In this document: positions 7,169 to 15,697 of the stretch, in pieces | How positions within the stretch are numbered: the first letter of the stretch is position 1 | Layout of the letters: every line of letters begins with the position of its first letter | Assembly (NCBI GenBank): GCA_023447635.1 | Contig: JAEXNA010000068.1 | Span: 1 to 43,196, forward strand | DNA from: Vulcanimicrobiota bacterium | GTDB lineage: Bacteria; Vulcanimicrobiota; Xenobia; Xenobiales; JADMJV01 | Direction of reading: 5' to 3' | Length of the DNA stretch: 43,196 bases | Notes under the pieces: generated by a model | Databases searched by the model: none | Seen by the model: the letters and a program-made list of their open reading frames with translations, nothing else | What the model was told of the DNA's origin: nothing | Program-made: the position numbers and the translations under genes

Positions 7169-9418
7169 TTGGGGGGCGCGCTCGCTACACTGGCCACCCT
7201 GGCCGCAGGATGCTATCTGTCGATAGCCGTTCTCAACTGGAGGGGACGGTTCGAATCCGTCCTGGTCGGACTCGCGCTGGCCCTTCCCCTCTACCTGCTG
7301 ATGGTAACGCTGGGCCTGCAGAGTGGGCTAGACCTGCCCACCGCCGCCTATCTCGGTCCACTGCTCTGGCTCGGAATTCTCCCCCTGGGTCGCTTTCGCG
7401 CCGACGCCCCGCGCCTCGGACCAGCGCTGGGGAAGGCCGAGAAGCTAGCTCTGCTGTCCGCGGTTCTTGGTGTCTGGCTCTACACTAACCTGATGCAGGT
7501 GGTCACCGTCGATGACGACTACTGGCTTCACACTCCGGTTCAGGGCCGCATGCTGCGGGGCGTCATCCCCCCCACCAATCCGTACTTTCCCGACCTGACC
7601 CTGGGCGGCCACTTCGGCCGCGATCTGCTGGTGGTGAGCACCTCGGTCCTCAGCGGGCGAGATATCTTTGGCGCCCAGGTCCTGCTCACCAGCTTCTGCC
7701 AGAGTCTGGGGCTAGCCATGCTGTATCTGGCTCTGAGAAGGCGAGGCACGGCTCTTTCGGCGACCGCTGGGAGTTGCATGGGCTGGCTGGGGATCAACGT
7801 GGCCCACCGGGTTGGCCTGGTCGACTTCTTTCAGAATAACGGAGCCCCGACCTACCTGATCCTGGCCCTGATGGCGCTGCTCCTCTGTGAACTGTGGGAG
7901 CGACCCGGCCGCAAACTGGCGCTCGTGTGTGGAGCCGTACTCGGAATCTACGCTACGGTTTACGAAACGCATTTTGGCCTGGTCGTCCTCAGCGTGCTGG
8001 TGATGCAGCTGCGCTGTACCGGAGCAGCGCGTCGGGCGACCGCCCTTGCCCTGGCCCTGGCGGCGCTGCTGGCGGTGGGGGGAGGAAGCGCTCTGGCCCG
8101 CCTGACTCGGCCGGCCCAAGCGCTGGACAACGCCATCGCCAACCAGAGCCAGACGGTGCGAATGAGCTTCCCCAAGCGGCCGTTTCTCGCCCTCCGGATC
8201 GAGGTGGGAGAACTCGACCCGATCTCGGTGGGCTATCGCGTGGGGCTTGGAAAACCTCTGTTTCGCGCTTTCGACCATAAGCCCACCCGTAGCGACCCCC
8301 GCTATGTCCGGCTGTGGAGTTGGAACGTGATTCGCATGCACTGGCTAGGTGTCTGGCTCTGCCCGTTGACTCTGCTGCTGCTCTTACCTCGCCGAGAGGA
8401 CAACGCCCCGCTGTTCTTCTGGCTCTTTGGCGCCTGGGGCTATCTCATTCCGGGAATGATCGACTTCGGCCCCATCCACGAATTCGAGTGGTTCCGCTGG
8501 GAGTTCGCCGCCGGATTCGGCCTGGCGGTGGCCGCTGGCTCCGCGCTGGGGTCGACGGTGCGCGGTCGGCGCAGCGGAGTGCTGCTGGGGCTGGCCCTGG
8601 CGCTGATGTGCCAGGCGGGGTGGCAAGCCGTCGGGGCCAATCTGCGCCTCCTTGGTAACTCCCACCCGGCCGAGATCTTTGGGCTGCGCTTCGACTCCCG
8701 CGCCTGGCTACTGCGCCACGGCGACTGGCTTCGTTTGCAGGAGGCCGACCTGCGCACCCTCGACCTCATCGCTCGCCACCCGGAACGTGGTCCTGGCACC
8801 CTGTTCTTCTCCCTGGGGCCGGTGAGGCCGTGGGACATCCTGTTCGAATCGACCGCGATGGGCCTGGTCGACGCCCAGGCGTTGGGGCACGCTTTCCCTC
8901 CCCCGGGAGAGCCTGTGGGAGTGCCTCCCTTCCGACTGACGGCCCCCTATCAGGAGTTCGTCGCCAACCCCAGCGGCGAGAAGGCTCGGGACCTGGGTAT
9001 CCGATGGCTTTACTATCGGGGAGACGACCTGGAGGTCGAACGACGTCTGGCCAGCCATCTGCGTCCGGTCTACCTCGATGCTCTGGCCTACGACGGTCGA
9101 CGGCGCTTGCTGTTCGTCAAGGGAGAAGCGTTACCGCCCGCAGGGAAAGGTTCGCCTCTTAGCGCCTCGCCCGGAGTCCGCGTCGAAACTCTGAAGTTCG
9201 GTGCCTGGCCTGCCGGGGCCCGTTATGTCGAGGCCAACTACCTGAACCGTGACGGGACCCGCTTACGGTCGCCGGCTTGGATTCCGCCCTGCGAGACGAT
9301 CCAACTCGCCGTTCCCGCCCAGAGCACGGCTCTGCAGCTTTACTTCATGGGAGAGTTCGGCGTGGTTTCCAGCCGTAAACTCGAGCTTGCAGCGCCGTCA
9401 ACCGACGAAGAAGGCTAG
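7169..9418 (+). CDS. Polytopic membrane protein, possibly a GT-C-like glycosyltransferase
   Basis: This 749-residue protein has roughly ten or more TM helices over residues 1-475, then a soluble C-terminal region of about 270 residues. After the early helices there is an acidic cluster, VVTVDDDYW (Asp115-117), followed by a G-x-x-P-P-x-N-P-like stretch (GVIPPTNPYFPDL). This layout is familiar from GT-C membrane glycosyltransferases that use lipid-linked sugars, where an acidic pair lies in the first outer loop. The assignment is tentative and the substrate unknown. The start is a TTG 11 bases after the FHA stop, with no clear Shine-Dalgarno site, so coupled translation is likely and the start is uncertain. 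Its stop shares the CTAG at 9415-9418 with the convergent gene. Confidence 0.7.
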   Translation: MGGALATLATLAAGCYLSIAVLNWRGRFESVLVGLALALPLYLLMVTLGLQSGLDLPTAAYLGPLLWLGILPLGRFRADAPRLGPALGKAEKLALLSAVLGVWLYTNLMQVVTVDDDYWLHTPVQGRMLRGVIPPTNPYFPDLTLGGHFGRDLLVVSTSVLSGRDIFGAQVLLTSFCQSLGLAMLYLALRRRGTALSATAGSCMGWLGINVAHRVGLVDFFQNNGAPTYLILALMALLLCELWERPGRKLALVCGAVLGIYATVYETHFGLVVLSVLVMQLRCTGAARRATALALALAALLAVGGGSALARLTRPAQALDNAIANQSQTVRMSFPKRPFLALRIEVGELDPISVGYRVGLGKPLFRAFDHKPTRSDPRYVRLWSWNVIRMHWLGVWLCPLTLLLLLPRREDNAPLFFWLFGAWGYLIPGMIDFGPIHEFEWFRWEFAAGFGLAVAAGSALGSTVRGRRSGVLLGLALALMCQAGWQAVGANLRLLGNSHPAEIFGLRFDSRAWLLRHGDWLRLQEADLRTLDLIARHPERGPGTLFFSLGPVRPWDILFESTAMGLVDAQALGHAFPPPGEPVGVPPFRLTAPYQEFVANPSGEKARDLGIRWLYYRGDDLEVERRLASHLRPVYLDALAYDGRRRLLFVKGEALPPAGKGSPLSASPGVRVETLKFGAWPAGARYVEANYLNRDGTRLRSPAWIPPCETIQLAVPAQSTALQLYFMGEFGVVSSRKLELAAPSTDEEG

Positions 9419-9711
9419 GCCTGAGAGGGACCGAGGTCGGGATCGTCGTCGGTCCAGCGGTCGGTCTGGTGATAGAGAAACTCGTTGACCAGAGCGCCCC
9501 AGTCGCCCTCCAGGCGGTCGATCTTGCTGCCCAGATCGTCGAGGTCGACCGATTCCCCGTGCCCGGTTTGGCCGCGGGCCAGATGCACCATCTTGACCCC
9601 GCAACTGGGGCAGACGGTGGTGCGGGAGGAAAGGTAGTCCAGAAAGCGCCGCTTGACGGACTGGCCGCAGTTCTTGCAGGTAAAGCGGATCTGGATTTCT
9701 ACAGAAAACAA
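9415..9711 (-). CDS. Small zinc-ribbon protein
   Basis: The 98-residue protein carries two CxxC pairs, Cys12/Cys15 (CKNCG) and Cys34/Cys37 (CPSCG), as expected for a zinc ribbon. An acidic C-terminal half follows (DDLGSKIDRLEGDW, later WTDDDPDLG). No further domain is recognised, so function is unknown. It is encoded 38 bases downstream of sepF on the same strand and is probably the last gene of that operon. The start appears to be a TTG at 9711 without a strong Shine-Dalgarno site. No in-frame ATG precedes the first CxxC. The 3' end is unusual: its TAG stop lies inside the same CTAG that ends the convergent membrane-protein gene. Confidence 0.7.
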   Translation of the reverse strand: MFSVEIQIRFTCKNCGQSVKRRFLDYLSSRTTVCPSCGVKMVHLARGQTGHGESVDLDDLGSKIDRLEGDWGALVNEFLYHQTDRWTDDDPDLGPSQA

Positions 9712-9749
9712 TGAGTTGGACGTCCGATGAGGCTGGGACCTATCCCGGC

Positions 9750-10211
9750 CTAGAAGCCTTCGCCAGAGACGTGGACGCCGTCCTCTTTGCCGCCGAACTG
9801 GTCGTGGATGATGATCTCGAAATGACCGGGAGTGAACAAGTAGATGTTGTCGGCCACCTTTTGCGACGACCCCTCGATGGCGTACGAGATCCCGGAGAGA
9901 AAGTCCACGATGCGTCGAGCCAACTCTTTGTCGGTCTTACGCATATTCAGCAGAATGCATTTCTTCAGCTTCAGCGTCTCGGCGATCTCTCGAGCATCGG
10001 CAAAAGAGGCGGGTTCCAGGACCACGATCTCTTGCTTCACCTGCGGCTGGTGGTTAGGCATAGGCACCACATTGCGGTGCGAGCGAACCTCGGGCACAGG
10101 GTGCTCGGCGGCGCTCACCGAGTAGTCAGAGAAATCCATGCCGTCCGAGTCCTGAGACTGGGAGTTATAGCTCTCTTCCTCGAGGGTGAAGAATCTTTTT
10201 AAACTATCCAT
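9750..10211 (-). CDS. sepF: SepF-type cell division protein
   Basis: The product (153 residues from the ATG at 10211) has a variable acidic N-terminal linker and a C-terminal SepF core of about 85 residues. Recognisable elements are VVLEPASFADAREIAETL, DKELARRIVDFLSG and KVADNIYLFTPGHFEI. The N terminus MDSLKRFF is amphipathic, as in the SepF membrane-targeting helix. SepF anchors FtsZ polymers to the membrane and helps septum assembly in Firmicutes, Actinobacteria, Cyanobacteria and relatives (family knowledge), so its presence points to a Terrabacteria-type lineage. AGGA sits about 6 bases before ATG 10211. A GTG 15 bases upstream is a less likely start. A yggS homologue lies upstream on the same strand, echoing the ylmE-ylmF order of other bacteria. 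Confidence 0.93.
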   Translation of the reverse strand: MDSLKRFFTLEEESYNSQSQDSDGMDFSDYSVSAAEHPVPEVRSHRNVVPMPNHQPQVKQEIVVLEPASFADAREIAETLKLKKCILLNMRKTDKELARRIVDFLSGISYAIEGSSQKVADNIYLFTPGHFEIIIHDQFGGKEDGVHVSGEGF

Positions 10212-10358
10212 AACGCGTCCTGCCACGAAATTCGAGCCTCCGCTCGCAAAGTCCAGGGCCTACCGGCACCATGGTGCGGATACCGGCCCCGATCATGGAC
10301 TTCCCGTGAAAAGAGTTCAACCCTCCTTGAAGGGGAACAGGACGGCGGCCGGCCGACC

Positions 10359-11129
10359 TTACTCTTCGGCGTCCTTGGCGGGACGGTCGCCGAACAGGCT
10401 TCGGCCGAGGCGGATCATGGTAGCGCCTTCCTGGATCGCGACGAGATAGTCATCGCTCATGCCCATAGAAAGCTCGCTACCGGCCCAGAAGGGATAGTTC
10501 CGCTCCAGGATACGGTCTAGCGTTTCGCGCAAGGTGCGGAAGTGGACCCGATTCTCTTCCGGGTCGTCAACCGGCGGCGGAACGCTCATCAGCCCCGACA
10601 AACGCAGGTACTCGGGAGGGTCCTTCGCGATCTCGTCAAGCAGTTCGAGAACCCCGTCCGGGGTCAGGCCGCGCTTGGTCTTCTCACCGCCCAGAGTCAC
10701 CTGGATCAACCCAACAAGATTGCGGCGACGCTCGGCGCAGCGCTGGTCGAGACGCTTGATCAAGGAAATATTGTCCAGCGAGTGGATCACTTCGAACAGG
10801 TCAACAGCCAGGTTGACCTTATTCTTCTGAAGATTCCCCACCATATGCCAGCGAGCCCCCGGCAACTTGCGCGCCTTCTCTCGGGCCTCCTGGATGTAGT
10901 TCTCTCCCAGGTCCTCGGCACCGGCGTCGAGCGCCTGACGGATCTCCTCGACCGTGCGGGTCTTGGTCACCGCCACCAGCCGAACCGATGCCGGGTCCCG
11001 CCCCGAGGCGATGGTCGCGCGCTGGATATCCTCGCGGATCCTGGCTATCGCCTCCACGATCGCCGGCCGAGAGGGCGGCGGTGGCCCGGCGTCACCGAAA
11101 GGGTCCCCGAAACCTTTGAGTCCGAACAA
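10359..11129 (-). CDS. yggS: YggS/YlmE/PROSC family pyridoxal-phosphate homeostasis protein
   Basis: The 256-residue protein matches the single-domain PLP-barrel family: the PLP lysine in VAVTKTR, then GAEDLGENYIQEAREK, RWHMVGNLQKNK, the ELSMGMSDD stretch and the C-terminal ATMIRLGRSLFG. Family members bind pyridoxal 5'-phosphate and buffer the free cofactor; no catalytic reaction is firmly assigned. An unusual Gly/Pro-rich N-terminal leader of about 22 residues precedes the barrel. The start is apparently a TTG, seven bases after the stop of the upstream PilT-like gene, so the two are probably co-transcribed and coupled. sepF follows 147 bases downstream. Confidence 0.92.
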   Translation of the reverse strand: MFGLKGFGDPFGDAGPPPPSRPAIVEAIARIREDIQRATIASGRDPASVRLVAVTKTRTVEEIRQALDAGAEDLGENYIQEAREKARKLPGARWHMVGNLQKNKVNLAVDLFEVIHSLDNISLIKRLDQRCAERRRNLVGLIQVTLGGEKTKRGLTPDGVLELLDEIAKDPPEYLRLSGLMSVPPPVDDPEENRVHFRTLRETLDRILERNYPFWAGSELSMGMSDDYLVAIQEGATMIRLGRSLFGDRPAKDAEE

Positions 11130-11136
11130 AGCTCTA

Positions 11137-13506
11137 CTACAACCAATTCATCAGAGTGTCTTCTTCCCCAAACGCCTCGGGCTGACCCGAGCCGGCGGGA
11201 GCCTCGACGGGCGGCTGCGCCGGAGGCGCCGCAGGAGCCGCAGCGGGAGCGGCAGTCTCTCCAGAAGACCGCCCCGAGGGGGCAGCCGCAGGAGGGGCCG
11301 AAGTTGCGGTCGCGCCGGGCGGTCGGCTGCTCACCGACGAACTGCCGGGTCGAGCGGCCCCGCCGCCCCCCAACCGCTCGAGTTCCCGTGAACCGTCTTC
11401 ACTGCGGATCATCCCCGTCTCGACCAATCGCTCGATCGACTGGGCAAAGGTCTGCATCCCTTCACCGCCGCCCTTGGCGACCTGAGCACCCAGAGCAGAA
11501 AGGTTGGCGTCTTCGATCAGCCGGGTCACCGTGGTGTTGGCGATCAGCAGTTCGCTGGCCGGGATGTGCCCTTCGCCGTCAGCTCGCTCGAACAGCTTCA
11601 AGGTCAGAATGCCCTGCAAAGTCTTGGCGAAGATACGGGCCCGCATCTTCCTCTCGGACTCCGGGAAGAGGTTAATCAGACGAGGAATGGCATCTTCCGC
11701 ATTCTGAGCGGTCACCGAAGCGACGACCAGCAGGCCGGATTCTACCGCCGCGAACATCTCGTCGACCGTGGCTCGGTCGACCAGGTCGGAAACGAAGACA
11801 ACGTCAGCGTCCTGGCCCACCGCACGGTGCAGACCCTGGGCAAACGAAGAGATATCGACGCCCAGCTCGCGCTGGGTGACCAGGCTGCGACGGTCCTCGT
11901 GAGCGAAGTCCAGCCGGTCCTCGAGCGAAACCAGGTGCAGTTGACGGGTCCGGTTGAGGAAATCGAGAGACGCGGTCAGCGTGGTGGTGCGCCCGGAGCC
12001 CGGCAGTCCGCAGACCAGAACCAGGCCGGAGGGGCGTCCCAGAAGGGTCGAGAACGCCTTGGGGAGACCCAGGTTCTCCAACTCGGGCGGCCGGTTCGAA
12101 AGCATCTTGAAGGTGGCCGAGAGGTTGCCTCGGTCAAAGAAAACGTTGGCCCTGAGGCGAACCGACTCGTACTGATAGACGAATTCGATATCGCGCTCGT
12201 CCACCAACCGCTTACGGTGGCTGGGGCGCAACGCCGAGGAGATCAGGTGGAAAGAGTCGGCGGGCGTCAGCGGCGGGGTCGAGAACTGGATCAGCTCCTT
12301 GCCGATACGCGCCGTGATAGCCCGGCCCGTTTTGATGTGCAGATCACTAACCCGGTTCTTGACCATCTCGCGAACCAGGTCACGAAGAGTCAGCTTGAGC
12401 TGAGTCTCGCCCTGCGGAGGAGCGAGTTCGTCGGCCATCGGCGCCGCGGCGCCGCCACCACCAGAGAAGCTGATACTGCGGCTTTTCTCTTCCAGTTGGG
12501 TAACCAACCGGACGGCCAGATCGACCCGCTCCTGGTGATTGTCCAGAAGCTGGGTGGACTGCTTCATGTCCTTGAGATGATCTTGCAGCCGAGCTGCCCA
12601 GTTGTCGCCGTCGAACAGGCTCTGAATAGCACCCAGCTGCTCTTTGATAGCGCTGAACTCGGCCAACGCGTCGCTCACCTGCGTCTGTACCGCTTGAACA
12701 TCTTCGGCTCCAGCGCCGCTCCGGGCTTTGGTTGCCTCTTCCAGCCGTTCGAAGTCCTCGCGGCTGGGCATGTACTCGGTCGCTTCTTGCAGTTCGACCA
12801 CGGCGCCGCGAATCAGGTCGAGGTCCTTGGTCAAGGTGTCACGTAACTCTTCCGTGCGCAGGTTACGAACGGCGTTTTCGATCAGCTCGACGGCTTCGTC
12901 CTGACGCTTCTCCAAGAGCTTCTCGATCTGCAGGCGCAGTTCGCGATTCTTGTTCTCGATCTCCTGACGAACGGCCTGATTGTCCTCAGAGCTCGGCCCA
13001 GCGGGGCGAGACTCGAGACCGTTCAGGCGGGTCTCGAAACGAGCTTCCAGGTCGTCGAGCGAGGTGACCAGCGTCTGTTCGAGCAGACCCGGTAGATTCT
13101 CGAGTCGCCCGATCTCTCCCAGGTTGTCCAGCCGCTGAGTCACCTCTTGCAGCCGACGCTCTAGCACCTGCAACCGGTCAAAGACCTGCTCGATACGGTC
13201 GTCCTGGGTCTCGATGTGATCGTAAACTTTCGAGAGAGTGCCATCAAGATCGGTCGGCGAGCCCGACTCGAGCTTTTCGACCCTGGCCCGCAGCGCCTGG
13301 CTGTCGCGAGCCGCGATAGCGCTGGAGTAGGTGATGGTTTTGAGCTCTTCCTCGATAGAAACGAGCCGCATGTCCGAAGCGGCGAGCCCCTCGGTGGATT
13401 GCTCGCCCTCGATGTCTTCTCGGCGGAAACGGTGTCTGGGTGCGTCCATAGTCTCAGGGTGATGGCTTGGCAGCCGACCTACATTCCTCTCTTGGCGGCC
13501 AGGCAT
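11137..13506 (-). CDS. Long coiled-coil protein with degenerate PilT-type ATPase domain
   Basis: Residues 40-345 (of 789) are almost entirely predicted coiled coil, rich in E/L/R/Q heptads. Residues 370-690 follow PilT/PilU retraction ATPases: LRDLVREMVKNRVSDLHI, an AIFR-like middle and RELGVDISSFAQGLHRAV. The motor residues are altered. Walker A is GLPGSGRTTT, with Arg506 for the invariant Lys. The Walker B Glu is Asp574 (FVSDLVD). The His box HTNSA is TAQNA (599-603). The Asp box keeps ED but loses its Pro (LEDRLDF). The C terminus (about 700-775) is Ala/Pro/Ser-rich and ends in a short acidic peptide. ATP turnover is doubtful, so a structural or regulatory role is inferred. Start 13506 or ATG 13449 are both possible; neither has a strong Shine-Dalgarno site. 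yggS and sepF follow. Confidence 0.85.
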   Translation of the reverse strand: MPGRQERNVGRLPSHHPETMDAPRHRFRREDIEGEQSTEGLAASDMRLVSIEEELKTITYSSAIAARDSQALRARVEKLESGSPTDLDGTLSKVYDHIETQDDRIEQVFDRLQVLERRLQEVTQRLDNLGEIGRLENLPGLLEQTLVTSLDDLEARFETRLNGLESRPAGPSSEDNQAVRQEIENKNRELRLQIEKLLEKRQDEAVELIENAVRNLRTEELRDTLTKDLDLIRGAVVELQEATEYMPSREDFERLEEATKARSGAGAEDVQAVQTQVSDALAEFSAIKEQLGAIQSLFDGDNWAARLQDHLKDMKQSTQLLDNHQERVDLAVRLVTQLEEKSRSISFSGGGGAAAPMADELAPPQGETQLKLTLRDLVREMVKNRVSDLHIKTGRAITARIGKELIQFSTPPLTPADSFHLISSALRPSHRKRLVDERDIEFVYQYESVRLRANVFFDRGNLSATFKMLSNRPPELENLGLPKAFSTLLGRPSGLVLVCGLPGSGRTTTLTASLDFLNRTRQLHLVSLEDRLDFAHEDRRSLVTQRELGVDISSFAQGLHRAVGQDADVVFVSDLVDRATVDEMFAAVESGLLVVASVTAQNAEDAIPRLINLFPESERKMRARIFAKTLQGILTLKLFERADGEGHIPASELLIANTTVTRLIEDANLSALGAQVAKGGGEGMQTFAQSIERLVETGMIRSEDGSRELERLGGGGAARPGSSSVSSRPPGATATSAPPAAAPSGRSSGETAAPAAAPAAPPAQPPVEAPAGSGQPEAFGEEDTLMNWL

Positions 13507-13565
13507 GAAGACCTAGACCGGGGTGACCTGTTCAAAGGCAGCTTTCTCCCACTCGAAGAGCACTT

Positions 13566-13583
13566 CCTTCGCCGAAGCGAAGG
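13566..13583 (-). terminator. Hairpin downstream of hutH, possible weak terminator
   Basis: CCTTCGC-CGAA-GCGAAGG forms a perfect 7-bp stem with a tetraloop, 33 bases past the hutH stop. No U-tract follows on the minus strand, so it could instead be an RNA-processing or stability hairpin before the PilT-like gene. Confidence 0.35.
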
Positions 13584-13615
13584 CCCATTCGCGAGCACTA
13601 GACTCCGACCGGGGT

Positions 13616-15151
13616 TCAGGCTCGTCCGGCCAAAGAAGCGGGGAGTTCCGAGGCTTCACAAAGAGCGCCGTCGCTGAGCAGCTGCTTAGCGCGAGCCAGG
13701 TCCTCGGACAGATAACGGTCTTCTTTCAGCGGCGCCACCTGCTCGCGCAGAACCCGAAGTCCGCGCTCGGTGCCGGGGCCAAACTTCAGCGGGCGCCGGT
13801 ACTCGAGAGCCTGACCGGCGCACACCCATTCGGCCGCCAGAATCTGCTCCAGATTTTCCACCAGCCGCCCTAGCTTGAAGGCCGCAGCCGGTCCCATGCT
13901 GACGTGGTCCTCGTGACCGGCCGAAGTCGGGATCGAGTCGGCTGTGGACGAGTTGGCCAGGAGCTTATTCTCGTTGACCAGAGCGGCCGCCCCGTACTGA
14001 GCGATCATCAGGCCCGAACAGAGACCGCCCTGGTCGGTCAAGAAGTTGGGCAGTCCGCTTTCGCGATTGTCGAGCAGTTTATCGCAGCGACGTTCCGACA
14101 TGCTGCCCAGGTACGACAGAGCGATGGCGGCGGTGTCGCAAGCCAGAGCGATCGGGGCGCCGTGAAAGTTCCCGCCGCTGACGATGCGACGCTCGTCGCG
14201 CAACACTACGGGGTTATCGCTGGCGGCGTTGAACTCGCGCTCGAGCATCGAAACCGACCAGCTCCAGCCGTCGCGAGCGGCCCCGTGCACCTGGGGGATA
14301 CAGCGCAGCGAGTAGGGGTCTTGGACCTTGCCGCAGTGTTTGTGGCTGGCGATCAGCTCGCTTCCGGCCAGCAGTTCCCGCAGGTGGGCCGCCACCGAAA
14401 GCTGCCCCGGATGCGGGCGAGCCAGGTGGACCGCTTCGTGAAAGACCGAGTCGGTCCCCATCAGCGCTTCCAGACTCATGCCCGCAATGATGTCAGCGGC
14501 CACCAACAGGCGTCCCGCCCGGGCCAGCGCCAGCCCCCCAACCGAGCCGATCAGCTGCGTCCCGTTGATCAGCGCCAGCGCCTCTTTGGCTTCGTAGACC
14601 ACAGGCTTTAGCCCCGCTCGCTGCAAGGCCACTTCGGCCGGAACCCGCCCCTCGGGCCCCTGACAGTAGCCTTCGCCCATCAACGCCGCGGCCACGTGAG
14701 CCAGCGGCGCCAGGTCTCCGCTGGCCCCCACCGAACCGCGAGACGGCACCCAGGGCACGACATCACGATTGAGGCACTCGACCATCAGCTCGAGCACTTC
14801 GAGTCGAACCCCCGAATAGCCGCGCACCAGAGAGTTCAGGCGCAACGCCATCATGCCGCGCACGGCCTCTCGTGACAGCGGCCGGCCTACGCCGGCGCAG
14901 TGGGATAGGATCAAGTTGCGCTGCAGCTCTTTGACCTGGTCCAGCGCGATCCGCTCCGACGACAGCTTCCCGAATCCGGTGTTGATCCCGTAGATCGTAT
15001 CGCCGGCTTGAAGCAGATCGCTCACCACCGACCGGCTATCCTGAACAGGCTCCAGGACCGAAGGCGACAGGGCAACACGGCTCTGCCCCCCAGCGACCAT
15101 CTCGAACTGACCCAGGCTCAGGGTCTCTCCATCAAAAACTGTGACGCTCAT
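13616..15151 (-). CDS. hutH: Histidine ammonia-lyase
   Basis: The 511-residue length fits the family. The Ala143-Ser144-Gly145 triad (GSVGASGDLAPL), which cyclises to the MIO electrophile, is present, along with YGINTGFG (54-61) and the SH pair in LSHCAGVG (His84), which favours histidine over tyrosine or phenylalanine. KVQDPYSLRCIPQVHG completes the signature. It converts L-histidine to trans-urocanate plus ammonia in the cytosol, the first step of histidine breakdown. No hutU, hutI or hutG is present in the window, so the pathway is either encoded elsewhere or the enzyme works alone. ATG 15151 overlaps the GNAT stop (ATGA). The longer opening upstream only reads out of frame through the GNAT gene. 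Confidence 0.93.
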   Translation of the reverse strand: MSVTVFDGETLSLGQFEMVAGGQSRVALSPSVLEPVQDSRSVVSDLLQAGDTIYGINTGFGKLSSERIALDQVKELQRNLILSHCAGVGRPLSREAVRGMMALRLNSLVRGYSGVRLEVLELMVECLNRDVVPWVPSRGSVGASGDLAPLAHVAAALMGEGYCQGPEGRVPAEVALQRAGLKPVVYEAKEALALINGTQLIGSVGGLALARAGRLLVAADIIAGMSLEALMGTDSVFHEAVHLARPHPGQLSVAAHLRELLAGSELIASHKHCGKVQDPYSLRCIPQVHGAARDGWSWSVSMLEREFNAASDNPVVLRDERRIVSGGNFHGAPIALACDTAAIALSYLGSMSERRCDKLLDNRESGLPNFLTDQGGLCSGLMIAQYGAAALVNENKLLANSSTADSIPTSAGHEDHVSMGPAAAFKLGRLVENLEQILAAEWVCAGQALEYRRPLKFGPGTERGLRVLREQVAPLKEDRYLSEDLARAKQLLSDGALCEASELPASLAGRA

Positions 15152-15642
15152 GGCGCTTCTTTCTCCAATCTTTTGGCCATCTGAATCCGCTCCGGACGAT
15201 AGCCGATCTCTTCGTAGAACCCGACCGCTCGGGCGTTGCTCGCGGTCACGCCCAGCCCCAGCCACTCGAGCCCCAGGGACAAGGTGAACTCTTCGGCCGC
15301 CGCCATCAGGGCGCGACCAACCCCCTTGCCCCACCATTCAGGACGGACGGAAAGGTCGTAGACCCAGGCCTGAGGCAACTCGGTGACCGAGTCGATGTTC
15401 CCACCCATCACGATCACGTGACCGATCGGGCGGTCCTTCTCGTCGGCGGCCACGAACAGCCCTCCCGTAGGCAGGTCCAGAATCTCCGGCAGCTGGCTAA
15501 GGTTGCGACGGCGGCAGTCCAGCAGAGCCACGTCGGGCACTTCGGGACGCAGGTCGGAACGAGAAGAGAGCACCATATCGACGGCCAGATCCATGACGGT
15601 TCCGATGTCGGCGGCGGTTGCGGGGCGAACTGTGAAGGACAT
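15148..15642 (-). CDS. GNAT-family N-acetyltransferase
   Basis: The 164-residue protein has the GNAT fold pattern. An N-terminal VRPATAADIGTVMDLA strand-helix is followed by the acetyl-CoA pyrophosphate loop near RPEWWGKGVGRALM (the R/Q-x-x-G-x-G/A motif) and a late NARAVGFYEEIGYR, typical of motif B. It transfers an acetyl group from acetyl-CoA to an amine; the substrate cannot be read from the sequence. Its TGA overlaps the hutH ATG, so the two are translationally coupled and may act on related amino-acid substrates (inference). The start at 15642 lies 55 bases from the divergent histidine kinase gene, so promoters for both must sit in or near this short gap. Confidence 0.88.
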   Translation of the reverse strand: MSFTVRPATAADIGTVMDLAVDMVLSSRSDLRPEVPDVALLDCRRRNLSQLPEILDLPTGGLFVAADEKDRPIGHVIVMGGNIDSVTELPQAWVYDLSVRPEWWGKGVGRALMAAAEEFTLSLGLEWLGLGVTASNARAVGFYEEIGYRPERIQMAKRLEKEAP

Positions 15643-15697
15643 TGGCTAATCGTGCGCTAGAAGGGTCGGGAATCCTCTCCATCAAAGTCGAGCCTCC

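Noticed and set aside
12500..13450. Plus-strand open frames opposite the coiled-coil region, up to 426 codons long in total
   Set aside because: They are antisense shadows of the heptad-rich gene; they have irregular composition and no domain.
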